Shown here in pieces: positions 19,684-30,485 of a DNA stretch of 64,000 nucleotides. Position 1 is the stretch's first letter. Each line of letters starts with the position of its first letter. The position numbers and the translations under genes were made by a program. The notes beneath the pieces are model-generated. The model saw only the letters and a list, made by a program, of their open reading frames with translations, did not search any database and had not been told where the DNA came from. The stretch lies in NCBI GenBank assembly GCA_004172865.1, contig SEBV01000006.1:186001-250000 (forward strand), written 5' to 3'. The stretch is from Gammaproteobacteria bacterium (GTDB taxonomy: Bacteria; Pseudomonadota; Gammaproteobacteria; Pseudomonadales; Cellvibrionaceae).

Positions 19684-20524
19684 GCTTAACATCCAGCGGT
19701 TTGGCAAGCCGATACGTTGTTTTATCAACCAACTTCACCAGGTGCCCGGCCTGCGAAAAACTTTCTGAATGCCCTGCCACATATAAACCATCAGGCTTCA
19801 GCAATTTTATCATTCGCTCTAATAATTTCAGTTGCGTTGGCTTGTCAAAATAAATCATGACATTGCGACAAAAAATAACATCGAAAGGTGGCTGGACATC
19901 CCAAGTTTGGTTCAGCAAATTTATTTGTCGGAAATCAATTAGCTTACGCAATGAGGGAACTATTCTCGCTTTGCCAGAATTGCTACCAGTGCCACGCTGA
20001 AAAAATTGTTTCTTTTGTTCAAGGCTGACCGATTCCAAACGCTGCAGCGAGTAAATTCCATTACTAGCTTCACGCAGCACATTACTGTCAATATCTGAAG
20101 CAATAATTTCCACGGGTGGATCATAACTGCCGTAGGCTTCAGCCAATGCTATAGCAATAGAATAAGGTTCCTCACCAGTACTGGATGCAGTACACCACAC
20201 GCGAAAAGGCCGGCTTTTATGTTTCACTTTATTGGCGTAATTCGCCAAAATTGAAAAATGATGTTGTTCGCGAAAAAATGCAGTGAGATTAGTCGTTAGC
20301 GCATTAATAAATTCTTCCTGCTCTTTGTCATTCTCTTTTAAGTAGCGCAGGTAAGTTGAAAAATCCGGTAATTTTAAAGCGCGCAAGCGGCGCGCTAAAC
20401 GACTATAAACCAACTGTTTTTTACTATCGGATAAATTAATGCCCGCTTTCTCATAAATAACAGCGCGGACTTTTTCAAAATCAGCATCGCTATAAAAAAA
20501 CTCTCTGTCATTTTCAGTAGTCAA
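19673..20524 (-). CDS. cheR: Chemotaxis protein methyltransferase CheR
   Basis: CheR methylates chemoreceptor glutamates using S-adenosylmethionine. The 283-residue protein has the N-terminal helical domain, an FFREQHHF segment, the cofactor motif VWCTASSTGEEPYSIAI, and DVIFCRNVMIYFDKPTQ, all typical of CheR. There is no ATG near the start, and TTG at 20524 with GGGAG about ten bases upstream is the best start. It overlaps cheD. Two adjacent chemoreceptors end in a W-x-x-F tail that could tether this enzyme. Confidence 0.95.
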   Translation of the reverse strand: MTTENDREFFYSDADFEKVRAVIYEKAGINLSDSKKQLVYSRLARRLRALKLPDFSTYLRYLKENDKEQEEFINALTTNLTAFFREQHHFSILANYANKVKHKSRPFRVWCTASSTGEEPYSIAIALAEAYGSYDPPVEIIASDIDSNVLREASNGIYSLQRLESVSLEQKKQFFQRGTGSNSGKARIVPSLRKLIDFRQINLLNQTWDVQPPFDVIFCRNVMIYFDKPTQLKLLERMIKLLKPDGLYVAGHSESFSQAGHLVKLVDKTTYRLAKPLDVKHEL

Positions 20525-20570
20525 CTAAACAGCACTCCCGATGCATAGTTAAAATGCGAGCAATAAAAAC

Positions 20571-23294
20571 CTAAAAAGATTCCCATTCGTCATCTTGTTG
20601 TTTTGGTGACTCAAGTTTTTTTCTGGAAGTAACTGATATAGTTTTTTGAGACGCTGATTTTGTAGAGGGTGAGTCCAATCGTGACAGTGATTTCGTTTTT
20701 AATCTGACTTCTGATCCATTAGCGACCTCGCTGGAAAGCCGAAACATAGCAACACGCTGCGTTAATTGATCCGCTTGGGATTGCAAACTTTCAGCCGCCG
20801 CCGCGGCCTCTTCCACCAGCGCTGCATTTTGTTGCGTCATTTCATCCATTTGTGAAACGGCCGTTGAAACTTCATCAATACCTGCAGATTGCTCACTGGA
20901 TGCCGCAGCAATTTCAGCCATAATGTCATTAACGCGTTTAATCGCAATCACAATATCTTTCATGGTTTCACCGGATTTTCCTACCAGTGAATTTCCGCTT
21001 TCAATTTTTTTAACCGAATCAGAAATTAACGCTTTAATATCTTTTGCGGCATTAGCTGAACGCTGTGCAAGTGTGCGAACTTCTGAGGCCACTACGGCGA
21101 AACCACGGCCTTGATCACCCGCTCGCGCGGCTTCTACTGCAGCGTTTAGGGCGAGTATATTGGTTTGAAATGCAATGCCATCAATTACACCAATAATGTC
21201 AGCAATTTTTTGCGACGATTCATTAATGGAACTCATAGTAGTTACTACTTGTTGAATTAATTCTCCACCATCTGTCGCCACACTCGATGCTTGTTCAGCT
21301 AATACATTAGCTTGTTTTGCATTGTCTGCATTTAATTTTACGGTGGACGTTAACTCTTCCATGCTGGACGCGGTTTCTTCCAAATTCGCGGCCTGTTGTT
21401 CGGTGCGGCTGGAAAGATCCGCATTGCCAGATGCTATTTCGCTAGACGCCGTAAATATAGTTTCAGCAACCGTGCGAATTTCGGTCATCATTTCAGTGAG
21501 GTTTTCACTGGTTTGATTACAGTAATTTTTTAAATCGCCAAAAGTTCCCGAATAATCTGCGGTGATGCGCTCCGTTAAGTCGCCTTTCGAAATTGCACCG
21601 AGCACACGATTCACTTCACCCAAGCCAATATCGGATGTTTGCATTAACGCATTCAAGCCTTCCGCCAAACTTAAAAAGAATCCACTTTTTCCTTCCACGG
21701 GAACACGCGCTTTGAAATTACCCGCTGCAGCGGCTTGGACTACATTACTAACTTCACTTTCCACCGCCACTTCCTGCGTGCGATCTTGCCATTCAACAAC
21801 CGAACCCAAACGAGTTTTATCTTTAGCAAAAATTGGATTTGCTACCAGACGAAAGTGACGCTTGCCCACAATAATGTCGGAGGTGTGAGTAGAAGAAAGT
21901 GTTTCCAACAACTTCATTTGATGCGCAGGGTTTTTATGAAAAATATCCATGCTATTACCCACAATTCTATCTACAGCGAATTGTGGCAATACAGAGCGAA
22001 TGTCGTTTTCGGCAGCTCGCAGCATATTTTCTACAGATTTATTCATGTAGATAATTTTGCGCTCTGCATCGGCAATCATTACGTTGGTGGTAGTGGTTTC
22101 GAGAGCGCCTAAAATTCGGCTCAGCTCGTGTTCGGCGGCGACTTCTTTGGTACGATCAATCCACTCAACAACAGAACCTAAACGCTCACCTGTTGCTGAA
22201 AATATGGGATTAGCGATTAACCGAAAACTGCGACTGGCGACCACAATGTTTCCCACATACGTTTTTGTGAGCGTTTCCAGCAAATGACTTTGGTGCGCGG
22301 GGTTTTTATGGAAGATGTCCATATTACTGCCGATAATTGTATCGACATTAAAATGCGGCAGTGCTTTGCGTAAATCGGTTTGTGCTTCACCCAGCATATT
22401 CACAACAGCTTTGTTCATGTACACAATATTGCGCCCAGTATCCGCCAACATTATGTTTGATGAGGTTGCATCCAACGCTTGTTTAACACGAGCGTTTTCA
22501 ATCGCAATATTTGCGTTTGCATGCAATTGAGCGCGCATGGATTCGAGTTGCCCCAGCAAACTTAGTTTGGGTGCGCTGCCGAGAATTGAGTTAGACGTGT
22601 AGTCACCGCCGCCCAATCTTTTTGCGGCGTTCACTGCATCGGCAGGCTCGCCGCCTAACTCGCTCATTACGTTTCCAGCTACTCGCCAGGCTAATCCTAA
22701 AGACGCAATGCCGGAAATTAAAATCACCAGAGTTTGAATCCAGCTTGCGATGTAAACTTTGGTTTTAACGGCAGCCGTGTCTTCTTCTGCTACCGCTTGT
22801 AATTTATCGCTAGCAGCTTCCATTTTATTTTCGAGTTCGAGATAAGCTGTTTCGAATACCGAAAGCTGTTTGCGCTCCGCCGCGAGATCTGTAAGCGCAA
22901 GATCGACATGACCTTCAGCAAGTAAAATGTAGGCATTGAGTAGCGTTTCAATTTGCTCAAGAACGTGCCTTGCCTCCTGGCCTAATTCAAGCTTTTTATT
23001 TTCCTGAACACGTTCGCGAAAATTATTGCCGTGGGCTTTAACACTTTGTTTAACATCTGAATATTCTGCCGTGTTTTTTTCATTGGCAACCCACAAGGCG
23101 CGCTGCACATCGCTGCGCAAGGCGTCATGCATCATGTCGCCTTCGAGGTGATTACGCAGGGCTGATTCATTGCGCGCTGCTACATCCAACGCGTGACTGT
23201 AAGCATGCTGTGAATACCAACTGGTTAATCCAATAGCTAAGGCTCCAACCAAACCAACTACACCGATTTGCAATAACTGTGTGCGAAATTTCAT
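20571..23294 (-). CDS. Methyl-accepting chemotaxis protein with two PAS domains
   Basis: This transducer of about 907 residues has a first membrane helix (about 5-25), a helical periplasmic bundle, and a second helix (about 185-205). Two related PAS domains follow (both with [19 protein letters not shown] and VEWxDRT), then HAMP-like repeats and the signalling domain with the conserved hairpin tip ([32 protein letters not shown]). It ends in DDEWESF, resembling the CheR/CheB-binding pentapeptide of E. coli Tar. A TTG at 23306 is the longer start; the ATG at 23294 has GGA seven bases before it. It is closely related to the next receptor upstream. Confidence 0.93.
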   Translation of the reverse strand: MKFRTQLLQIGVVGLVGALAIGLTSWYSQHAYSHALDVAARNESALRNHLEGDMMHDALRSDVQRALWVANEKNTAEYSDVKQSVKAHGNNFRERVQENKKLELGQEARHVLEQIETLLNAYILLAEGHVDLALTDLAAERKQLSVFETAYLELENKMEAASDKLQAVAEEDTAAVKTKVYIASWIQTLVILISGIASLGLAWRVAGNVMSELGGEPADAVNAAKRLGGGDYTSNSILGSAPKLSLLGQLESMRAQLHANANIAIENARVKQALDATSSNIMLADTGRNIVYMNKAVVNMLGEAQTDLRKALPHFNVDTIIGSNMDIFHKNPAHQSHLLETLTKTYVGNIVVASRSFRLIANPIFSATGERLGSVVEWIDRTKEVAAEHELSRILGALETTTTNVMIADAERKIIYMNKSVENMLRAAENDIRSVLPQFAVDRIVGNSMDIFHKNPAHQMKLLETLSSTHTSDIIVGKRHFRLVANPIFAKDKTRLGSVVEWQDRTQEVAVESEVSNVVQAAAAGNFKARVPVEGKSGFFLSLAEGLNALMQTSDIGLGEVNRVLGAISKGDLTERITADYSGTFGDLKNYCNQTSENLTEMMTEIRTVAETIFTASSEIASGNADLSSRTEQQAANLEETASSMEELTSTVKLNADNAKQANVLAEQASSVATDGGELIQQVVTTMSSINESSQKIADIIGVIDGIAFQTNILALNAAVEAARAGDQGRGFAVVASEVRTLAQRSANAAKDIKALISDSVKKIESGNSLVGKSGETMKDIVIAIKRVNDIMAEIAAASSEQSAGIDEVSTAVSQMDEMTQQNAALVEEAAAAAESLQSQADQLTQRVAMFRLSSEVANGSEVRLKTKSLSRLDSPSTKSASQKTISVTSRKKLESPKQQDDEWESF

Positions 23295-23414
23295 AATGAG
23301 TTCCAACTCTTATAAAGTCGTCGCCGAACGAAAGTCGCACGCAACGAAATTCACTTTCAAAAAAATCCTTACCATTAAGTCCATTTGAATCAGCATTACA
23401 AAAAATATTTACAA

Positions 23415-25649
23415 TTAAAACGATTCCCATTCATCGTCTTGCTGTTTGGGCGGCGCTAATTTTTTCTTGGGAGCAGACGGCTTGGCCGCAATTTTGGCTG
23501 GAGCTTTTGACGGGCTACGCACTGAACTTAAGCGAGCGGTTGGAGTGCTATGGGTCTGTACATCTTGAGAGAGACGGAACATGGCTACACGTTGCATTAA
23601 TTGATCGGCTTGTGATTGCAAACTTTCCGCCGCCGCTGCCGCCTCTTCAACCAGCGCTGCATTTTGTTGCGTCATCTCATCCATTTGCGATACGGCGATG
23701 GAGACTTGTTCGATACCGGCAGACTGTTCATTCGACGCTGCGGCAATTTCCGCCATGATGTCGTTTACGCGTTTAATGGCCGTAACAATTTCCTTCATAG
23801 TATTACCGGATTTATTGACCAGCGTATTGCCGCTTTCAATTTTTTTCACAGAGTCAGAAATTAATCCCTTAATATCTTTTGCTGCATTTGCGGAGCGTTG
23901 CGCGAGCGTGCGAACTTCCGAGGCGACTACTGCAAAACCACGCCCTTGATCGCCAGCACGCGCAGCTTCAACCGCCGCATTGAGGGCGAGAATATTCGTT
24001 TGAAATGCAATGCCGTCGATAACACCAATAATGTCTGCAATTTTTTGCGAGGATTCATTAATTGCACTCATGGTAGTGACAACATCTTGGATTAACACAC
24101 CGCCATCAGTTGCAACATTAGATGCTTGCTCTGCCAACACATTTGCTTGCTTGGCATTGTCTGCATTTAATTTTACGGTGGAAGTCAGCTCTTCCATACT
24201 CGATGCAGTTTCTTCCAAATTCGCAGCTTGCTGCTCAGTGCGCGATGACAAATCGCTATTACCGGTTGAGATTTCACTTGCACCGGTAAAAATTTCATCG
24301 GCAGCTAATTTAATTTGGGCAACAATATCTTCGATATTATCAACCAGTGTATTAATTCCTTCGCACAACACTTGAATAACGCCGGTTTTTCCTTCAAGCG
24401 GAATACGCGAACTCAAATCATCGTTCACTGCTGCCTTAACAACTTCCTGTACTTGTTCAACGGCTTGTTGCAAAGCGGTGGACGCATTAACTTGCTCAGT
24501 TACATCAGTTGCATATTTAACAACTTTGAACGGTTTATTATCCACATCCATAATCGGGTTGTAGCTGGCTTGTATCCAAACCTCTTTGCCATTCTTTCCG
24601 ATGCGCTTGTATTGCCCGGAATCATATTCGCCGCGACCAAGACGATCCCAAAATAATTTATATTCAGCGCTTTGACGGTAGGCGGGATCGACAAAAAGAC
24701 TATGATGTTTACCTTTTATTTCATCGAGGCTATAGCCGAGCACATTTAAAAAATTTGCGTTGGCATTTATTACTGTTCCATCCAAATCAAATTCGATTAC
24801 CGCTTGCGATTTTCCTATTGCGGCAAGTTGCCCTGAATAATCTGCATTTCTAAATTTTTCTTCGGTAATATCCGTTGCGTATTTCACAACTTTAAAGGGA
24901 CGATTATTTGCATCCAAAATAGGATTGTAACTGGCTTGAATCCAAACCTCTTTACCATTTTTTGAGATTCGTTTGTATTGGCCTGCATCGTGTTCGCCGC
25001 GCCCGAGCCGCTCCCAAAATGACTTATATTCGGAACTGTTTCTGTAACCAGAGTCAACAAATATGCTGTGATGTTTGCCTTTTACTTCGTCCAGACTGTA
25101 GCCGAGAACTTTTAAAAAATTTGCATTCGCATGTTGAATTATTCCATCCAACCCAAACTCAATTACGGCTTGCGATTTATTAATTGCGTCGAGCTGACCA
25201 GAATAATCAGCATCTTTTCGTTTTTCTGCGGTGATATCGGTTGCATATTTCACCACCTTAAAGGGACGATTATTATTATCCAGGATGGGATTGTAACTTG
25301 CCTGAATCCATACCTCAGTGCCATTTTTGGTGATGCGTTTATATTGGCCCGAGTCATAATCACCGCGACCAAGGCGATCCCAAAATGTTCTGTATTCGAT
25401 AGATTGTCGATGGGCGGGATCTACAAACATACTATGATGTTTACCTTTAATTTCATCCAGGCTGTAACCCAACACATTCAAAAAATTTGTATTCGCGTAG
25501 AGCACTATGCCGTTTAAATCGAATTCAATAACCGCTTGGGATTTGCCAATAGCGGCTATTTGTCCGCGCAAATCTGCCAGCTCATTTGCATCAATCGAAA
25601 TATTGTCGGTTTGGGTATTATTTTTGAACAAACCTGCTAAAAGCTTCAT
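23415..25649 (-). CDS. Soluble triple-PAS methyl-accepting chemotaxis protein
   Basis: This 744-residue cytoplasmic chemoreceptor has no membrane segment. Three nearly identical PAS units with a 122-residue period occupy about residues 30-395, each containing [17 protein letters not shown] or a close variant, GKHHS, W-x-R-LGRG and [15 protein letters not shown]-like segment and the signalling domain follow, then a C-terminal DEWESF tail. The PAS family and solubility resemble BdlA-type receptors that link redox or energy state to biofilm dispersal; that functional link is inference. The start ATG has GGAG six bases upstream. It is the second receptor gene after cheW. Confidence 0.93.
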   Translation of the reverse strand: MKLLAGLFKNNTQTDNISIDANELADLRGQIAAIGKSQAVIEFDLNGIVLYANTNFLNVLGYSLDEIKGKHHSMFVDPAHRQSIEYRTFWDRLGRGDYDSGQYKRITKNGTEVWIQASYNPILDNNNRPFKVVKYATDITAEKRKDADYSGQLDAINKSQAVIEFGLDGIIQHANANFLKVLGYSLDEVKGKHHSIFVDSGYRNSSEYKSFWERLGRGEHDAGQYKRISKNGKEVWIQASYNPILDANNRPFKVVKYATDITEEKFRNADYSGQLAAIGKSQAVIEFDLDGTVINANANFLNVLGYSLDEIKGKHHSLFVDPAYRQSAEYKLFWDRLGRGEYDSGQYKRIGKNGKEVWIQASYNPIMDVDNKPFKVVKYATDVTEQVNASTALQQAVEQVQEVVKAAVNDDLSSRIPLEGKTGVIQVLCEGINTLVDNIEDIVAQIKLAADEIFTGASEISTGNSDLSSRTEQQAANLEETASSMEELTSTVKLNADNAKQANVLAEQASNVATDGGVLIQDVVTTMSAINESSQKIADIIGVIDGIAFQTNILALNAAVEAARAGDQGRGFAVVASEVRTLAQRSANAAKDIKGLISDSVKKIESGNTLVNKSGNTMKEIVTAIKRVNDIMAEIAAASNEQSAGIEQVSIAVSQMDEMTQQNAALVEEAAAAAESLQSQADQLMQRVAMFRLSQDVQTHSTPTARLSSVRSPSKAPAKIAAKPSAPKKKLAPPKQQDDEWESF
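24465..25562 (-). repeat. Three tandem 366-bp PAS-coding repeats
   Basis: The units are 25197-25562, 24831-25196 and 24465-24830, each coding for 122 residues of one PAS domain plus its linker. The protein copies are largely identical while synonymous sites differ, so the array arose by in-frame duplication and was then retained. Confidence 0.9.
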
Positions 25650-25713
25650 GAGTTACTCCGTGGTCATACCAGTAAATATTTTGCCGTAAATGTTTTTACA
25701 CTAGCTTTAAAAA

Positions 25714-26193
25714 TCAAGCAGTTTCCTGTTGCGCAAACAAACCCATTTCTTCACTGGATATGAGCTCATCTATATCGACCAAAATAATCATTTGTTCGTT
25801 AATAGTTGCAAGCCCAAGTAAATAACGGCTATCAAACGCAACACCAAAATCTGGCGGCGGTCGCAGCTGTTCTTTATTCAAACTTACTACGTCTGATACA
25901 CCGTCTACGACAATTCCAACAATACGATTGTGAAGGTGCAATACGATAACGATGGTGAATTCATCGTAAGTGGCATTACCTATATTAAATTTAATACGCA
26001 AGTCGACAATGGGAACAATGTCGCCACGTAAATTAATAACGCCTTTTATAAATGGCGGCGCATTGGCAATTTTTGTGACTGATTCATAACCGCGAATTTC
26101 TTTTACGGTGAGAATATCCAGCGCATAGTGTTCATCACCGAGGGTGAAGGTGAGAAATTCCTGATCCTTTTGCAAGGTCGCCGTTTCCGTCAT
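25714..26193 (-). CDS. cheW: Chemotaxis coupling protein CheW
   Basis: CheW links chemoreceptors to CheA. The 159-residue protein has the CheW fold signature: FTLGDEHYALDILTVKEIRGY, FIKGVINLRGDIVPIVDLR, and VGIVVDGVSDVVSL. GAGG lies six bases before the ATG. It sits between cheA and the two chemoreceptor genes with short gaps, consistent with one operon. Confidence 0.96.
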   Translation of the reverse strand: MTETATLQKDQEFLTFTLGDEHYALDILTVKEIRGYESVTKIANAPPFIKGVINLRGDIVPIVDLRIKFNIGNATYDEFTIVIVLHLHNRIVGIVVDGVSDVVSLNKEQLRPPPDFGVAFDSRYLLGLATINEQMIILVDIDELISSEEMGLFAQQETA

Positions 26194-26222
26194 GGTGCAC
26201 CTCTTTTTGAACTGCTAAGTAA

Positions 26223-28226
26223 TTAACTGGCTTGTTGCAGCTGCGGTTGTTTTACATTTATTGATAATGATTCGACATCCAAAATAAGTGCGACGCTTCC
26301 GTCGCCCATAATGGTTGCGCCGGCTATACCTTGTACGCGCTTATAATGTTGCTCCAAACTTTTGATAACAACTTGTTGCTGGCCGACCAAGCCATCAACA
26401 AATAAAGCAAATCTGTGTTTGTTAGCTTCCACCAATACCGCGATGCCTTTGTGTGCTTCGGTAAATTGCGGTTCTAATTGCATGGCTTTGTAGAGCGGTA
26501 AAATTGGCCAGTATTGATCGCGCACCATTAATAATTGATCTTTCCCGGCAAGCGTTTTTATATCTTTTTCGAGTGGCTGCATTGATTCGACAATGTTGAC
26601 GAGCGGAATAATAAAAGTTTGATCGCCGACCGAAACACACATGCCATCGACTATCGCGAGCGTTAAGGGCAAGCGAATTGTAAAAGTCGCGCCTATACCT
26701 TCTATTGATTCAATATCTATGCGGCCGCCGAGTGATTGCACGTTGCGTTTAACAACATCCAAACCTACACCGCGGCCTGATACATCTGTTACTTGTTCTG
26801 CGGTAGAAAATCCCGGTGCGAAAATTAATTGCCATACTTCGGCGTCGGTAGGATTTTCACTAGTAGCAATATTTTTTTCGCGTGCCTTGGAAAGAATTCT
26901 TTCGCTATTTAATCCACCGCCATCATCACTGATGCTAATCACTATGCTACCGCCCTGCTGCGCCGCTTTTAAAATTACGGTGCCCGTTGCATTTTTATTA
27001 CGGTCGGCACGAACCTCTGCTGATTCAATACCGTGGTCAATAGAGTTGCGAACTAAATGCGTTAAGGGATCGACAAGCTTTTCCGTCAACCCTTTATCCA
27101 ATTCGGTTTCACCGCCTTCGATAATTAAGTCGATGGATTTACCAAGCTTCGCGGATAAATCGCGTACTACACGTGGAAAACGATTAAACACAAACGACAC
27201 AGGCAACATACGAATTGACATTACCGCTTCCTGAATTTCGCGGGTATTGCGTTCTAGCTCAGCAGCTATGCCTTGAAATTTTTCTCCCAAAGCGCCATCA
27301 ATGCTTTGGCCAATTAAATTCAACATGGACTGGGTAATGACAATTTCGCCCACCAAATTAATAAGTTGATCGACTTTGCTGACATCCACACGAATTGATG
27401 TGTTTTCGCTGGCACCAGGCTCTGCAGCTTTCAATTTTGCTGAGGAAACTGAAGATACACTGGGGGTATTTTTTATATCGCTATTTGAAGGACTATTTGT
27501 CTGCGCGGGCGTTTCTGCTTTTATTTCCGATGATTGAAGTGCTGGTTCCGGCTTTTGAGCGGAGTTGGTTATTGAAGGATTTAATTCATTTTCCTCGGCT
27601 TGCTTTTCCATCGATTTCTTTTTAGCCGTAACTTTCGCTTTCTTAGTTTCACTTACCGCTAGTGTTTCAATATTCTTCTGACCACCTGCTTGCGTTGGCA
27701 CTTCGTCGTCAAAAAATCCGTAGGCATCTTCTTGGCTGGGCAATACGGGATCACTAAAAAACCCAAAGCCATCTTCAATTTCGGGCTCTTCATCAAAAAA
27801 GCCAAAGCCTTCAATCTCTTCAGTTTTTGCAGCTTCTTTAGCTTGGGTGACTTTTTCAAGCTGCTCACAAATTTTATTGGAGCTTACCCAATCAATTTCG
27901 CTGCCAGATTTATAGCTATTTAAAATTCCTTTTAGAACATCTACCGAGCTTAAAAATAAATCTACCATGCCGGAATCTATCGTCAATTTTTCCTGACGCA
28001 CATTATCGAGCAAGCTTTCCATAATATGGGTGACGGAACCTAAAGCATCAAACCCGAAAATTCCGCTGCCACCTTTAATAGAGTGTGCGGCACGAAAAAT
28101 ACTGTTTAGCTCTTCCGTATCCGGGTCATCAGTATTTAGCTCAAGTAACAGGTGCTCCATTTCATCGAGATGCTCCTGGCTCTCTTCAAAAAAAACGGAG
28201 TGAAATTGCTTCATGTCAATAGACAT
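26223..28226 (-). CDS. cheA: Chemotaxis histidine kinase CheA
   Basis: This 667-residue CheA has a P1 Hpt domain with H48 in FRAAHSIKGGSG. A long low-complexity linker (about 140-275) carries three repeated GFGFF or YGFF motifs in acidic context and no obvious P2 domain. The P3 dimerisation helices follow, then the kinase domain (LTHLVRNSIDHGIE, DDGGGLN, GRGVGLDVV) and a C-terminal CheW-like P5 domain. It phosphorylates CheY and CheB. The linker motifs may replace P2 as the receiver-binding element (inference). It is transcribed with cheY upstream and cheW downstream. Confidence 0.96.
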   Translation of the reverse strand: MSIDMKQFHSVFFEESQEHLDEMEHLLLELNTDDPDTEELNSIFRAAHSIKGGSGIFGFDALGSVTHIMESLLDNVRQEKLTIDSGMVDLFLSSVDVLKGILNSYKSGSEIDWVSSNKICEQLEKVTQAKEAAKTEEIEGFGFFDEEPEIEDGFGFFSDPVLPSQEDAYGFFDDEVPTQAGGQKNIETLAVSETKKAKVTAKKKSMEKQAEENELNPSITNSAQKPEPALQSSEIKAETPAQTNSPSNSDIKNTPSVSSVSSAKLKAAEPGASENTSIRVDVSKVDQLINLVGEIVITQSMLNLIGQSIDGALGEKFQGIAAELERNTREIQEAVMSIRMLPVSFVFNRFPRVVRDLSAKLGKSIDLIIEGGETELDKGLTEKLVDPLTHLVRNSIDHGIESAEVRADRNKNATGTVILKAAQQGGSIVISISDDGGGLNSERILSKAREKNIATSENPTDAEVWQLIFAPGFSTAEQVTDVSGRGVGLDVVKRNVQSLGGRIDIESIEGIGATFTIRLPLTLAIVDGMCVSVGDQTFIIPLVNIVESMQPLEKDIKTLAGKDQLLMVRDQYWPILPLYKAMQLEPQFTEAHKGIAVLVEANKHRFALFVDGLVGQQQVVIKSLEQHYKRVQGIAGATIMGDGSVALILDVESLSINVKQPQLQQAS

Positions 28227-28311
28227 AATGAACGTCCTGTCGCATTGCGTTACTAAAAATTAAATTGGCAAGTTAGTTTGTATACGCGAAAAAAATTACA
28301 AAAAAGCAGAT

Positions 28312-28677
28312 TCAACCTAATACTTTTTTTGCGACTTCCAATAATTTTGCCGGATCAAATGGCTTTACCATCCAACCCGTTGCACCCGCAGCTCGGCCTT
28401 GGGCTTTTATAGTATCGCTAGCTTCTGTTGTTAAAACGATGATAGGTGTTTTTGAAAACGAACCTAGACTGCGAAGAGATTTGATGAGTGTTATGCCATC
28501 CATATTCGGCATATTTTGATCGGTTAATACAAAATCAAAGGTAGCAGTTTTACAAATATTAAAAGCCTCAAGGCCATCCTTTGCTGCAGTGACTGTGTAA
28601 CTCGCTGACTTAAGCGTCGCTTCCACCATTTGGCGCACAGATGCAGAATCATCGACAATTAAAATATGTTTACTCAT
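28312..28677 (-). CDS. cheY: Response regulator CheY
   Basis: This 121-residue single receiver domain has the acidic pair D9/D10, phospho-acceptor D53 in FVLTDQNMPNMDG, the conserved T in VLTTEAS and the K in GWMVKPFDP. It lies directly upstream of cheA. It could act on the flagellar motor or on the neighbouring phosphatase module, and the sequence alone does not decide. Confidence 0.94.
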   Translation of the reverse strand: MSKHILIVDDSASVRQMVEATLKSASYTVTAAKDGLEAFNICKTATFDFVLTDQNMPNMDGITLIKSLRSLGSFSKTPIIVLTTEASDTIKAQGRAAGATGWMVKPFDPAKLLEVAKKVLG

Positions 28678-28714
28678 AGAATCCCTAGCCTTGTATTAAA
28701 CCACTATAAAAACG

Positions 28715-30400
28715 TTATTTAATACTAGCTCGGATTTTATTGCCCGGAGCAATAATTTCTATAGATTCGGAGAGTTGTTTAATAAGGCTATAACCGCGGC
28801 CGCCGTAAGAAGAATTTGGAAGATTGTTGTAGTCATAGCCTGCACCGCTATCTTCGACTTCTAAAATCAATTGTCCTTCAGACTCAAATGGAATCCATTG
28901 AATGGAAATTTTTATAGAATCTTTATCGTTAAGCTTTTTAAGTTGCTCTTCACGTTCATAAAAATAATGAATAAAACCGTTCGGCTTTATTTTGATTGCA
29001 GATGATAAACCTAATATTCCGTGATCCAGCGCGTTACTCACCATCTCTGCAAGCACCGCAAATATTTTCTTACGCAATATATAGTCTACGCCGAGCTGAT
29101 CTAAAAAATGATTACACAGTGGCGGAAGTTCACAACTTTCTAATTGTCGCCCAGATAGCTTCACCGCCCATTCAAAATTATTGATAATACTTGGTAATTG
29201 ATTATTTTTTTGCAAAGCAGAATCGTTTAAATCACCAAAGACTAGCGATGGCTGAATAACACAAACTGAAACGTCATCTTTATAATTGTCACTGCCCGCG
29301 TGAGCCTGCAAGCGATGCGAAAGATCAGTTAATAAATTGGCGGGCTGGGCGGCAATGGTTTCGATAATTCTATCGCTAGCGAAATGTTCCAGGTGTGCAT
29401 TTTCTTGTTCACTCAAACCATCGCTGTAGGCAAACAAAAATCCATTATGAGGTAAATCTATAGTGGTTAAGGTCGCATCAAAACTATTTTCATTCATGAT
29501 GCCAAGCGCCATATGATCAGAATTAAATTGATGAATGACCTGCCCTTCGTGCACCCAAAATACGGGTGGCATAGCGCCATTCCACACATTCAATGAGCGC
29601 TTGAATGGATTTATTTCTACGACTACGGCGGCTACAAATCTATCTGCCGGGGTATCAAGTACCAGCTTGCGATTTATCTCACTCACAATTTTTTGAATAT
29701 GAAAACCTTTGGCGACCATACTGTTAAAAATGGTGACCACAGGAAGAATAGTGATAGCGGCAGCCAAGCCGTGACCAGTGGCGTCTGCCAAAATAAAATA
29801 AAGATTGCCGCTGGGAGATTTTTTAACGAGTGCAACGTCACCACTAAATGCAGAAAAAGATTTTAACCAGACGTCAACGCCATCGTAGTTATAGGAGTTT
29901 TGGCGTAATAAATATTCGTAAGTAAATTTTGCAATTTGTTCTTCGCGAGTTGCTTCAGCTTTAAAAATTTCAAGCGCATCTTTTTGCTGGCGAATTATTC
30001 GCTGCATGCCCGCAGAGGTAACGAGCGATTGAACCTTTAAGGCAAGCAAAGATAGATTGACAGGTTTAATTAGGTAATCATTTACACCGCAAACAAAACA
30101 CTGCTCCAAAAAATCATCTTCGCAGCGGCCACTCATCATAATGACTGGCGCTATGCTTAAAAAGCTTGAGCGCACGTCAAGGGCAAGCAATTCCAAACCG
30201 ACGCCGTCATTTAATTGGTAATCCAACACTAATAAATCAATATTATCGTCTCGCCGTAAAATCTGTTTGGATTCTTCAATGCTGTGAACTGGTATTGCTT
30301 CAAAACCTTTCGATTTTAAAAATCTGCAGAGTAATAAATTATGCATCTCGTCGTCATCAATAACGAGAATACGCGGCATCTTATGCATAGGCATAGACAT
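28715..30400 (-). CDS. REC-PP2C(SpoIIE)-HATPase partner-switch regulator
   Basis: This 561-residue three-domain protein has a receiver (about 10-125, phospho-acceptor in LLVLDYQLNDG, K in DYLIKPV), then a PP2C-type SpoIIE phosphatase domain with metal-binding motifs (SGDVAL, ADATGHG, SDGLSE, DDVSV). It ends in an anti-sigma-type HATPase domain (AEMVSNALDHG, EVEDSGAGYD, GGRGYSLIK). The architecture matches HsbR of Pseudomonas, which both dephosphorylates and phosphorylates a STAS antagonist. A STAS gene is immediately upstream, as expected for such a pair. Several in-frame ATGs crowd the start; the first was taken. Confidence 0.9.
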   Translation of the reverse strand: MSMPMHKMPRILVIDDDEMHNLLLCRFLKSKGFEAIPVHSIEESKQILRRDDNIDLLVLDYQLNDGVGLELLALDVRSSFLSIAPVIMMSGRCEDDFLEQCFVCGVNDYLIKPVNLSLLALKVQSLVTSAGMQRIIRQQKDALEIFKAEATREEQIAKFTYEYLLRQNSYNYDGVDVWLKSFSAFSGDVALVKKSPSGNLYFILADATGHGLAAAITILPVVTIFNSMVAKGFHIQKIVSEINRKLVLDTPADRFVAAVVVEINPFKRSLNVWNGAMPPVFWVHEGQVIHQFNSDHMALGIMNENSFDATLTTIDLPHNGFLFAYSDGLSEQENAHLEHFASDRIIETIAAQPANLLTDLSHRLQAHAGSDNYKDDVSVCVIQPSLVFGDLNDSALQKNNQLPSIINNFEWAVKLSGRQLESCELPPLCNHFLDQLGVDYILRKKIFAVLAEMVSNALDHGILGLSSAIKIKPNGFIHYFYEREEQLKKLNDKDSIKISIQWIPFESEGQLILEVEDSGAGYDYNNLPNSSYGGRGYSLIKQLSESIEIIAPGNKIRASIK

Positions 30401-30485
30401 AAACTAATTGACTGACGTAAAAATAATTTTCATATGACTTTCGTTTTCCCGGCAGCCTGCATGTCCATGTTCTTTATGAATAGAT

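Noticed and set aside
24465-25562. CRISPR-like or mobile repeat array
   Set aside because: The 366-bp units are in-frame PAS-coding repeats inside one gene.
23415-25649. Recent gene duplication or assembly duplication of the two adjacent MCP genes
   Set aside because: The signalling domains are near-identical in protein but differ at many synonymous positions, and the sensor halves are unrelated, so this is old paralogy.
26641-27234. A 197-codon plus-strand open frame opposite cheA
   Set aside because: It is a shadow of the conserved kinase core; no ribosome-binding site or recognised domain.
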